Below, in pieces: positions 22,539 to 32,572 of a stretch of 64,000 nt of DNA. Source of the stretch: Siphonodentalium dalli (taxonomy: Eukaryota > Mollusca > Scaphopoda > Gadilida > Siphonodentaliidae); the NCBI GenBank assembly GCA_032622095.1, contig CP136062.1, positions 139,022,351-139,086,350 on the forward strand. The letters are read 5' to 3'. Each line of letters starts with the position of its first letter. Position 1 is the first letter of the stretch. Under the pieces are notes generated by a model. It did no database searches. It worked only from the letters and a program-made list of their open reading frames with translations, and had not been told where the DNA came from. The position numbers and the translations under genes were made by a program.

Positions 22539-24690
22539 TAGCTAATTACACTTAAGCATAAATTATTTATGCTTAAGCATAATTAACTTACGATCAGCGT
22601 AATACATTTGAATTACGCTTGAGTGTAATTGGGTTCATCAGCTATCTCACCTCTATGGGAGGAAGCCAAATTAACATTTAATAAATAATTGAGCTAAAGC
22701 CCCCCCCCCCCAAATCAAGGAATCTCTAATTACACTTAAGTGCAATAAGAATATTTCTTATCGCGCTTAAGTGCAATAAGAAGATTCCTTATTGCGCTTA
22801 GAGATTCCTTATTTCGCTTAAGTGCAATACGATATTCCTTTTTGTGCTTAAGTGCAATAAGATATTCCTTATTGTGCTAAGCGCAATTAGATATTTCCTT
22901 ATTGAACTTAATCGCAATTATATCTTCCCTTATTATATCGCTTAAGCTCAATTATATCGCTTAAGCTCTATTATTTATTAAATGTTAATTTGGCTCCCCA
23001 TATACCTCATGTATATTGGTATAACCTGATGTAGGTTACTGGCATTAGTAATGCGGTTGCATCCATTTCAGCTTGAGGGGAGTTCAATGAGAGTGTATAT
23101 GAATTACGTTTAAGCGTACTTCATTTACGCTTAAGCGCGGAACTCATTTACACATAAGCATAATTAATATGAATAATGCTTAAGCAAATACCTAACTCCA
23201 ACTGATTTCCTCTGTTTGAATAATTGAGTCCATCTCATAGTATATGGGGGAGTCTAAACCGATGTTTGATTGATGTCTTATTGCCAGAGTAAATTTGAGT
23301 TTAGAGGAAATCGCATGGGAGACAGCCTTTTCAAATATATTATTTATTAGTGTAAATCATTTGCGCTCAAGCGCAAAAAATATGTGTCTAATAATATATT
23401 TGCGCTTTAGCATAAAATTGCCATAAATGTGATCTATTATATGGGAGGCCCTTTTCACATTTATTATTTATTTACGCTTAAGCGCAAATAACCTCTATCA
23501 TTTGCAATTAAGCAAATAGATCATATTTGCGCTTAAGCGCAAATCATTTGCACTTAAGCGCAAATAAAAATCAATATGCAATGATCCCCCCTGAATTAAT
23601 TTTACATGGCACAGGCCTAAACACATCACTAAAATTGATATAGCCCCACCATATGAGGGAAACAATCCCCCAGAAACCCCAAGATCTGTTTTATGACCAT
23701 GGAAATGATATAGATCTGTGTAGGATATGTCTCTTTTATAAAATATACTATATCTCTGGGATGGCGACACAAATTCTTGGGGACAGGGATGCTGATATTA
23801 TGAAAATAGGGGTTTTTCCCCAACTTCAAGTCAATGAGTACACCATATGAGGGAAGCAAACCCCAGTAACCCCTAATTCCCTATTTATGGCCATGGAAAT
23901 GGTATATATCTGTGCAGGAGATAATAAAATATACATGAGCTCTGGGAGTGAGGCACCAAATCTTGGGACACCAGGGACAGAGATGCTGATATGCATATGG
24001 AAATATGTTTTTTCTTCAACTTCGAGTCTGTATGGGGCTATTACTATGGGCCCATGCTAATATAATATGAGATGGACTCAATCATTCACATCAGAGGGAT
24101 GTAATGGAGTGTTAGGTATTTGCGCTTAAGCCCAAATAAATTGATAGACACATATTTGTGCTTAAGCGCAAATGATTTACGCTTAAGCACAAATATTTGT
24201 GCTTAATGATTTATGCTTAAGCACAAATATTTGCGCTTAAGCGCAAATAAATAATAAATGTGAAAAGGGCCTCCCATACTATTTCCGCTAAAGCGCATAT
24301 GATTTGTATTTAAGTATAAATGATTTGCTCTTAAGTGCAAATGATTTACACTTAAGCGTAAATGATTTGCGATTAAGCAGAATCAGAATAAATGTGAAAA
24401 CGGCTTCTCGTATAATCGCTTAAGCATAATTCATTTATGATTAAGTGTAATTAATCTATCAATGAAAATAAATGACCAGTGAGCTTAAGTGTAAATCAAT
24501 TACGCTTAAGCACACTTTAATCAATTACGCTTAAGCACACTAGTCATAATTCTATTACTCATAGGAGTAATGCTTTATCTACATCATATGGTTAAGCGTA
24601 AGTGAAGTACGCTTTATATGTGTGCATTACACCTGAGTGTAATACATTACGCTTAATTGTAATTCACTTACGCTAATGTGCAATTAGCTA
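22539..24690. mobile_element. 2.15-kb compound foldback packed with CTTAAG palindromes
   Basis: The outer ends are inverted (TAGCTAATTACACTTA at 22539; GTGCAATTAGCTA ending 24690). Inside are two nested arm pairs. 23176-23239 pairs with 24066-24130 (both include GAGATGGACTCAAT or its complement), and 23441-23490 pairs with 24228-24277 with one mismatch in 50. A third short pair lies within the left part (22662-22690 with 22971-23000). Spread through both halves are about 35-40 short, mostly palindromic words of the form TTNGCGCTTAAGCGCAAA, varying at the flanks (GTGC, ACGC, ATGC). The centre holds a two-copy 194-bp direct repeat (from 23647 and 23841). No transposase or RNA gene is visible, and open frames are shadows of the repeats. 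Confidence 0.8.
23647..24034 (+). repeat. two-copy 194-bp direct repeat in the core of the CTTAAG foldback
   Basis: CCATATGAGGGAAACAA (23648) and CCATATGAGGGAAGCAA (23842) start units that stay alignable through ATGGAAATG.TATA, TCTGTG.AGGA, CTCTGGGA and GGGATGCTGATAT-type words, ending in TTTTTCCCCAACTTCAAGT and TTTTTTCTTCAACTTCGAGT. Confidence 0.85.
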
Positions 24691-25468
24691 ATACATGTGA
24701 AAAAGGCTTTCCATTATAGTTATCATCCATCAGAATGAATAGTGCTTACTAAAGCTTGACAACAGAATTTGCCATTAAAAACATTTCATGGCCAATGAGC
24801 TAACAAATGTTCTGTACTGGCATATTGAATACCAATTATTTGTACTATTGTACAGGTATAATGTAATTAAACAGTTTTGAGTTACAAAAGTAAGACAACT
24901 CTTTCTGAACGGTACTGTGCTTGCGGCCAGATTGATGTAAAAATTCGGTCAATGCGCTTACAATTTTCTATAAATAGTAACATTTTGGAATTATTACCTC
25001 TCGATCACTGTTCGATTATAATCTTTGCCACTAACTCGGCCAATGTTCTTCCGTTTGTGATTTCACGCAACAATTCCCTTTCTATTCCTTCCCTGTCGAA
25101 TTGACTACCGATTGCGATGTCAATTTGTTTTTCGCTTTAATATTCTGATGTGCATGACGCTATTCCAGCGAACGGTCATCCTCCCTAGAAGCCATTTCTG
25201 AGAACGAAACCCGATTCAATCCCAATCGAGTCGGAAGTGCTCGGGCATTTCCGTGACTGCACAAGACAACGCATCGGTTTGTATTTTCGTGTTATTATGG
25301 TGAGATTAATCGGGACGATTGATGAATATAAATAGTTAGCCGAATGGCCGTATAATGTGTACAAACTGACTTCAGGATGGGGGATTTCGTGTATCGGAGT
25401 TATTTTATTCACTCTTCCCACAGAATGACGCAGGGAACTCAATTGTGAGGTTCAATTTACGTTTCACA
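24691..25468. other. no gene seen
   Basis: No motif-bearing frame (24877-25104 plus and 25185-25442 minus are featureless). The right part may be the 3' region of the LINE fragment that begins at 25469, but no tail is visible. Confidence 0.45.
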
Positions 25469-25825
25469 TCACTTTAACATAAATATATTAATGTTCAATG
25501 TTTGGTGATTTACACCGTTTATGTAGAAAGAGTTGGACCATGTTGTAGATGATATTACATGTGTTTTGGGTTCATCATTTCTCAAGATAATTAAGAACTT
25601 CTGTTGGTCAGCCATATTATCAAAGGTCTGAGTATTGTCGCTTATTGTGCATCGTATAATTAAGTGTTCTTCGGTTTCTACTTCCATTCCACACTTTTTG
25701 CAAATTCTCTCACAAGCGGGTACTTTAGGTCGTGTGTGTCTGCCTTTCTCAATTTCTAAAGTATGGTTGCTGATCCAAAGCTTTGTGAAAGATAATCTAA
25801 AGGAGAAGTTTTTAACGAGGTTCAA
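25469..25825 (-). pseudogene. non-LTR retrotransposon RT, C-terminal fragment with zinc knuckle
   Basis: A 118-codon frame. RISNHTLEIEKGRH-like text (here WISNHTLEIEKGRHTRPKV, residues 17-35) is followed by RICKKCGMEVETEEHLIIRC (about residues 40-59), i.e. CxxC...ExHxxxxC, and then by a ~50-residue tail (KFLIILRND). This order is that of the extreme C-terminus of a LINE ORF2 protein. No RT catalytic motif is present, and the frame upstream is closed by a stop (TATATCTGGTAG region), so this is a 5'-truncated remnant. It differs clearly from the fragments at 7085 and 41990, so at least three LINE families ended here. Confidence 0.75.
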
Positions 25826-25944
25826 ATATCGTTATATCTGGTAGTTTATTCTCACCATTCTATAGGTTCGAGGTTAGAATGTGTTATAGCGGCTGAAACG
25901 ACGATCAGTCATCTACCATGTGTATCCATTGATTGTACATTCAT

Positions 25945-26203
25945 TTAACCCGTTCTAGACTATATAAATGAATTCTCCCACTCAGTTAGAAAAGTATTTA
26001 TTGAAATAGTATATTGTTCATTTTGAAGGGTTTTCAGGATAAATGAGCAGATGAAAGTCAGACGATAAGATAATACAAGTTCTGAAGTATTCATATTCAT
26101 TGGTGGGAATTGTTCGGAAAATAAGTTCAACAAACGACACTATTATCTGAACTTTTCCTAAGGAAACTACTCGTCAATGAGTATTTAGTATAGAAAGTGT
26201 TAA
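25945..26203. mobile_element. pB-MITE-2 copy 2, TTAA on both sides
   Basis: TTAA at 25945-25948 and at 26200-26203. The left end reads TTAACCCGTTCTAGACTATA; the right end reads TTTAGTATAGAAAGTGTTAA. Interior words are shared with the other copies: TTCATTTTGAAGGGTTTTCAGG, GGTGGGAATTGTTC, TATCTGAAC.TTTCCTAAG, TACTCGTCAATGAG. Both TTAA sites are kept, as expected for a piggyBac-type insertion. Confidence 0.8.
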
Positions 26204-28767
26204 AGGACTGGAAAGCCTCTGAAATTATATGTGAAAGGTCTGTAAAATCATCATCAAGAGGAACTTCGGATTATAGATAGACTTTATTTTATCTATTAAT
26301 ATTAATCACCCGATCGCAAAATTACGCATGTTGAAACCTCGCTATATGAACATTTACCGTTACAACACCAGTCAATTATCAGCAAATATCGCCGATGGCA
26401 AATGCAGTATATATTAGTCGAACATATGTGTTTTATATCCTAAATTTGTCTAATTCTTACTTTCACGATTTGATCGAATGTCGGTCAACTGTTTGTTTGT
26501 AACGGGACCGACTCTGTTTAACAGTAATGTATACATAACAATTGTTTCACTATTTGTAATCATCCAGTTATTTAAGAACTAATTATTGTTTCGATTAAGG
26601 TTATGCATTTAAAACCGATTTTGTTTAAGACAAATTCTAATACGTGCGTAGAGTTATTTCTTATAATTTAATCCGTCATTTAACCGGAGAACCACCATAA
26701 GTAGAAGGTGGAAGTATAACGAGCGTACAACATGGAGACTATTTCAAATGAAAAAGACACGTGAAGTTGAAAGAGACATCTGTCACTACAAACTTGTATT
26801 TATCGATTGATCAAGTGGCGTCAAAAATTCTGCGTTTTTGATTGGCTAGTCGCGAACCGGGCAGCTGTGTTGTTGCACGTGAGATTCATATATCCGAATG
26901 CGGTTACACTAACCCTTGTTTCCCTGTTTAATTTCTTTACAAGTGTTCAATCTTGTTGATTTGTTTGGTTCTTGTGTGCTGAAAATTAGCAGCTGGTACA
27001 TGCATTGTCAATACAGTCATACCCGAAAGAATTATGATGCAGCACCGAAATTTCACGTTAAACGTATCGAACAGTTTCCACGTACATGCTACAGAACGCG
27101 GTATAGGCGCGCGTGGTCACACGACGCTGCTGTCATTTCTGTAGCTTGAAAGTAATCAAGAAATATAGGATATCGAAAAATAACTTTGATGGCAAATTGA
27201 GTGACAGCCAATTGTTTTACAGTATTTCGTGGATTGACAGATTATGAATAATATAAATAATGAAAATGAGAACAAAGTCTATCTATTTATTTTTTTCCAT
27301 CTTTGTCTTGCGTGGTTATAGTGCGTGGTGTTACAGATATGTTGTTTTATTTTCACATATACCCATTATGCATGCCTCACGGCCCATCAGCGTTTTGCGT
27401 CTCGCCCATGGCTGCTTGTTTGACAAACACTACCGCACATAACAACATACTAAGACACGGAATTGGAATTAAAAATTTAGATATTGCTTCAGCGTGTTAG
27501 AGTAGCGTGAATGATTTAATACGCGATCAAAGGAAATCAATTTGCACACCTTATAGTTATATTCTCCGAAAAACGTGGTAGCCAACGCAGAAACACTCTT
27601 TTGTTGTTCGATGAACTAACATCTCACCTGTGCTAATATGTAAATCGCCCTATATAGTACCACAGGGGGTCCGGAGATATTTACTCACCCGAATCACGAA
27701 GTACTTAAAGGCATATCAGGTTCTTATATCACTCATCAAGAATTTATTTTACTATTTATTTATTACACAAAGTTGATGAATGTTACGTTCATTTCCGAAC
27801 ACTTCAATAATATTCGTTGTGCCTTTTCGAAAAACACGATGTCTGAAATACCCATAAACTAACATTTAGTTCCTCGTTGTTTCTAAATTAATAACTAATA
27901 CACAAGCGAGCATTATTCTACCAACCGCGCCACTACATTAATTTATCACATAATTGGCCCCAAAATGCGGCCTCGTATTTTTTTAGTAAGAAACATGTGT
28001 ATTATCGGCACGCGCAGTGACATAAAAGCTTAGAGTTAATGCATGAAATTTATTATTATGTTAATTATAATATAATTATGATATTCGATTTGTGTTGGGT
28101 CATTTAGTGTTGTCTGCGAGATAAACATGGGTGATAAGGGTGGTTGAACAATTTTGTCAACATGAAAAGACACATTTAAAATGGAACTATATCTTTTTCT
28201 CGACGGTGGCTTTACTTCCTCGTTGACTGTGATGAGGAAATCAATATTAATTGTTTAAACCCAATTTCAGGATATTTTAGATCCAATCCCCAATAATCTC
28301 GAATTTCTGATCCATGCAAATGAAGGCTATCCCGATTGGGGCATATGAATATTTTTGTCAATTGCTTAATATGATCAGTAGTTTCCACGCGCGGGTTTAA
28401 CTATCCTCGGTCAATAAAAATGACAATGTCGTGATATTGCCTATATAGCTACATGTACCGAGACCAAAACCCTATTCAGATAAGAGATAAATCTACCAAA
28501 AAGTAGGCACTTTTGGAAAGAATAAAAGACCTCAATATAGCCTCAAAATATACTGTCAGATGTGTTTTTCCACTGGCAAAAGTTTCAGTACGTAATATTC
28601 AATATTTTCAATAGGGAAGGCTATTTGCGTATTTTGGCCAAGTTTCATTCTTGAAAAGCTTATCTGGGTTCGACGAATACTGCAGTGAAATTGTATTTCC
28701 ACCACTAAAACGGACAATGCTTTAGTATAGAAATGGTTAATACTTTGGGCATTATTTCCTCCAATAT
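26204..28767. other. no gene seen in 2.5 kb
   Basis: The longest unassigned stretch in this part. Only short frames (26916-27149, 27260-27442, 27303-27500) are present, without motifs and overlapping in different frames. No repeat partner was found in the window. Confidence 0.5.
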
Positions 28768-29177
28768 CAGGGGGGGAAACTGCAGACACAGGGTGGAATA
28801 AACTGTTTTCTTCGGTTTGGGTACCCCCCCCCCCCCCCCCCCCAAAAAAACAGCAAAAACTGCATTTTTTTTTCACTGACCATTTGCAGAAATCAGATAT
28901 ATGGACTCACTTCACGTTGGATGCCAAATCTAAAAAGGCAACCTGCAAGCTCAATCCTGATCATGTTCTTAGTTATTGTGGCACTACGACCAACTTGTGG
29001 AACCATGCATGGGACATTGTCTACTTGAACTTCATAAACAGATAAACTCTTGCTATCAAGCCAAACTTTTTTTTTTCTCTCTCTTTTTTGCGTATAGCAT
29101 GTGCATGGATAAATATGCTATTTCATTAAATAATAAATTGGTTCCAAAATATGTTATCTATATAATATTATAATTTA

Positions 29178-29262
29178 TCGAAATATTCGAATACTATTTG
29201 AATATTCGCTCGTTATTCGAACCGAATATTCGAATACCGAAATCCGTCTAATACCGAACACT
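29178..29262. repeat. cluster of TTCGAATA-type words inside hAT-3
   Basis: ATATTCGAATA occurs in at least three spaced copies (29181, 29203, 29227) with GTTATTCGAACCGAATATTC between. The cluster is palindromic at several scales and could be a set of transposase-binding subterminal sites; that role is inference. Confidence 0.5.
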
Positions 29263-29269
29263 ATGGGAT

Positions 29270-29484
29270 AGTTCTGCAGTAAAAATTTGCCAGATAAGCG
29301 ATCCAGTGTAGAATTCTGCATTCGACTGGTAGACACTGACATAGTCGGCATTATTAAGAGGGTTAATGGGGTTAATATCACATGTAAACCAAGACAGTGG
29401 TTATCCAAAATTGTTTTAGGTGGATTGTACTACTCATGTATATATGATTTGGATATTAAGGTTAATCCATATTCTATAAAATGA
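29270..29484 (+). pseudogene. unknown frame carried by hAT-3, copy 1 (frameshifted)
   Basis: Encodes EFCIRLVDTDIVGIIKRVNG, then VNITCKPRQWLSKIV and GLYYSCIYD, nearly identical to the minus-strand frame at 48449-48754. In this copy the upstream part (ICQISD) is in another frame because the spacer before VEFCI differs by one base, and a stop lies upstream. The frame ends at TGA after NPYSIK. Of three differences from the other copy in about 200 bases, one is synonymous, one changes Gly to Cys and one is an indel. I do not recognise the protein; it does not show the C-terminal dimerisation motif of hAT transposases. It may be a captured host exon or a non-transposase element protein. Confidence 0.55.
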
Positions 29485-29619
29485 GAGAAAATTGAAGTTG
29501 TGAGTCTGAAAATACATATTTGGAAAAAAATTATATGCAATTTTTTTCCGACAACCTCCCCCTAAATGAATAAGGAATTTTTTTTTTACGCCTAGGTACC
29601 CCCCCCCCCCCACCCCCTG

Positions 29620-30870
29620 CCAATATATACTGTTACTAGCAGTATAGTCTACTGGTCTCCGGACAATACAACTCGACGACGCTCTGCATCTGTTGTTATT
29701 ATTTTGTCTGGGTACGTTACAACTTACAGCGCACTTTTTAACGTTGCGTAAGTCAAGAACTAGTCTACCACGATATAATCATATCCATGTATAGTTAATG
29801 AAAGCAACATAAACCCAAATAAACCAGCCGATCTGCAATTGGCAGAACGGTCACAGCTCGACTTGTGACAGGCCAATCAAGATCATAAACTGTGTTATAA
29901 TCAATGTGTATTTGGGTCACAATAGATATGTAGAGCATCAACAGAGACGACTTAACGTGACATCGGCCTGGATGACGCAATGGTGCATGTTAATTTGTTT
30001 TCCTCTATGTGTACGTATGGACTTGCGCGATCGTACAGCCGATTCATTTTCCGAAATCACGATATAGTGTCGTAAATATGATGCAATGGGTGGAATCGAT
30101 CTTCCAGATGATAATCTGCATTTCTTCGCATTTCATCAGTTTCCTGGTGTGTCTGTGATAGACAGCACGCGTTCTTGCACGACATTCTATTGAACCACCC
30201 GTATGTTATTCCGGAATATCCGTAGGCGAACAGCCTTATCATTTTTCCACCGCTAGCTATTTCTTACGCGGTTTTCAATTAAGTTTTTCTGTGACATTTT
30301 AATGGGATGAGCATTACTCGGCTTGCCAGCGAGAACTCTCTCGTGATAAACGAGATAAACTACCGCAAAGGAGCTACCAGCAAATATTTCCCCACTGGCG
30401 GGAGATCAATATCTCATACTTAAAGATGGTAAATATGTACTAGTAGACATAATTAAAATTAATTTTTAAGAAAAATCAATATCATGTGTGGCTTCGCCAT
30501 TTAGTGGTGAGGCATTATGAACTAAATGTGTCTGACTACAGCATGTTAACGAGAACAGATCAATTCTAAGATAGCTGTTCGCTTAGTTGAAAATTCCAGC
30601 AGACCGCATATAGAATTCAAATATGGTTGCAGGTGTCAAACTATATAGACGCAGCCAAAGAACGCGAAACGGACAAAAACACTTTAACTGCCATTGGACA
30701 TGGCTCATCGATATTTTGGAATATTTAAATTGTGACTACGTAATCTGGAATGATAAGATAGGTCCATGAGTGTACAAACTATCGCTCTACATGCATTAGG
30801 TACTCTGGAGCTTTTAAAGTTATGGCATTTTCCCAGCGTTTTTCAATTTTTCACACAGAATTGAGAAAAG
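29620..30870. other. no gene seen
   Basis: Small frames only (29795-29980 minus; 30057-30242 minus). No repeat partner found. Confidence 0.5.
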
Positions 30871-30939
30871 CGCTTTTGTTATTTTACAATAACCGGAATG
30901 GACAAACGCTTCTGTTATTTTACAATAACCGGAATGGAC
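30871..30939 (+). repeat. two-copy 37-bp tandem repeat
   Basis: GCTTTTGTTATTTTACAATA then ACCGGAATGGACAAAC is repeated at once as GCTTCTGTTATTTTACAATA ACCGGAATGGACC (split here for length). One mismatch (T/C) separates the copies. Confidence 0.9.
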
Positions 30940-30945
30940 CAAAAA

Positions 30946-31168
30946 TTAACCCTCTTACGTGTTCTTTAATGAATGGTAGTTGGGACCCGTTTGTTCTAAA
31001 CAAACCATTTCTATATATCTATATAAATACTCATTATAATAAGTTCAACAAAGGACCATGAATTTATTATATGAACATTCCCAACAAGGAATGATTCCTT
31101 CCGCCGTTTCTATACATATATTTCCCTAAACATCCACGGGATAATCCATTTAGTATAGAAAGCGTTAA
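30946..31168. mobile_element. pB-MITE-2 copy 3, TTAA on both sides
   Basis: TTAA at 30946-30949 and 31165-31168. The right end CATTTAGTATAGAAAGCGTTAA is the family's best-kept terminus; the left TTAACCCTCTTACGTG is diverged. Interior words TAAGTTCAACAAA, ATATGAACATTCCC and GGATAATCCATTTAGTATAG link it to the other copies. 223 bp, no coding. Confidence 0.72.
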
Positions 31169-31839
31169 ATGACTTGTTTTAGTCGTTCTGTGACATATCA
31201 AGTCCGTATAAAACTATGCAACATATTTATCGGCCTATTCAGATCACCGGAATCGGACCGGGTGTAATAAAATTGAGCATAAGTTCAGGCTTCAAACGAG
31301 GCTTTGGCAACTATTTTCTGTCCTTCAAACGGCCCCAACACACATCGATGTTGAATACATGAAGCGATTTTTGTATATTTATGCCACCCGTTTTGGCGTT
31401 TCAAACGCGGAAATCATTGTCATGATCAAGATAGCTGCAAGAGTAAATACACCATTATGTGTTGTCGGTTGTGTCATGTCCTGAAGAGTTGTCAGAACCC
31501 CAGAAGTCTTCTAACTATCCTGATGAACAATCAGTGATCAATTGTCCATGTCCAAGTTGCCATTTTGGACAATGAGTTTTAAATAAATATTGAATAAGCA
31601 TGCAGAGAAACACCTTTAATGAAATGTATTTCTCAGCATACATACTCAATATTTATTCACCAAAAGTGCCAGCTCCACTTCTTCCAGAAGTCATATAAGA
31701 GGAAATGGAACTGCCAGACACTAAAGTCAACGTATCACTAAAATTTCCAGTGAAATGCTCCACTTCCAGAGGAAATGGAACCGTCAGACCATATTTGCTC
31801 CAGCGGCGACAGCTGTTCCATAACAATCATCAAAGTAGA

Positions 31840-32090
31840 TTAACCCTGTCTATACTGAATGGATTATCCCATTCAGTTATAGAAGTCTATATTTGATTGA
31901 TCTATTATTCATTTAGATGGGTGTTCAGGTAATAAAACCAGACGGCAGAGAGGGGGGCTAATACAAGTGCTGAAGGATATAGCCATTGGTGGGAAATGTT
32001 CAGGTAAACAACCTAATGTATGTTGAACTTATTGTCTGAATATTTCCCAAGGGAACTACTCGCCAATGAGTGTATAGTATAGGAATGTTC
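31840..32090. mobile_element. pB-MITE-2 copy 4
   Basis: The left end TTAACCCTGTCTATACTGAATGG (TTAA 31840-31843) is the complement of the right end type ATTTAGTATAG. Interior: TTATTCATTTAGATGGGTGTTC, ATTGGTGGGAAATGTTCAGG, TTGAACTTATTGTCTGAAT and CTACTCGCCAATGAGTGTATAG. The right end has decayed and lacks TTAA. It lies 670 bp from copy 3. Confidence 0.72.
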
Positions 32091-32190
32091 AGTGTGACTC
32101 CCGGGAACAGATATTGCTAAGTTCTGCATACCGTTTCAGTTATGTACCAATATTTGGCCCTTTCATGACGGGAGCTGCGCTGACGCAACA

Positions 32191-32342
32191 TTAAAGACCA
32201 TGTGCCAATGCATTCTCTTATATATGCGAGTCGACCATAGGTCGCCTCGCATATATAAGAGAATGCATTGGCCTAACATTTTTTTCTTATTTTTTTTTCT
32301 TACATTCTTTAAAAAAAAATCATTTTTTATCATTTTTTTTTT
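32191..32342. mobile_element. pB-MITE-1 fragment with one 69-bp palindrome
   Basis: 32204-32272 is one GCCAATGCATTCTCTTATAT...GCATTGGC palindrome, followed by the TCTTACATTCTTTAA part of the pB-MITE-1 interior (T- and A-rich, expanded). Both TTAA ends and the second palindrome are missing. Confidence 0.75.
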
Positions 32343-32572
32343 ATTGAGGTTTAACGTCGTTTCAGCCACTATTTCATATAACGACGAGGGAAAGCAGTAC
32401 TCAGTCATAACATTTTTCAGCTACTATTTCCAGCGACATTAAATGTGCACAGAACAGGCAAATAGTGAGACCAGAACAATGTGGGATCTCATCCTTTGTT
32501 AGATCATGTTGACGGGACCTGGGAGGTCTTACTAGCAAAGCAAATGATAAGACAACTGATTAAGTCTTTATG
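32343..32572. other. short repeat piece, then LINE A upstream
   Basis: GGTTTAACGTCGTTTC (32349) recurs at 44959 in the SINE-like segment. The rest leads into the LINE A endonuclease and may be its 5' coding part in broken frames. Confidence 0.4.

Larger units (their letters stand above)
28768..29619. mobile_element. hAT-3 copy 1 (CAGGGGGG-ended element with unknown frame)
   Basis: Starts CAGGGGGGGAAACTGCAGAC at 28768 and ends CCCCCCACCCCCTG at 29619. CCAATAT flanks directly on both sides (28761-28767 and 29621-29627, with one extra C next to the right end). Internal landmarks are C20 (28824-28843), the words AACTGTTTTCTTCGGTTTGGG, and an open frame at 29270-29484. The second copy at 48243-49684 has the same landmarks in the opposite orientation. 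Ends and duplication suggest a hAT-like element. Confidence 0.72.

Noticed and set aside
22539..24690. CRISPR or bacterial REP-like palindrome array
   Set aside because: Spacing is irregular, words are degenerate, and surrounding sequence is eukaryotic; foldback arms explain the layout better.
28556..28876. 106-codon minus frame with poly-Gly
   Set aside because: Poly-Gly is the C20 run read backwards; the frame crosses the hAT-3 left end.
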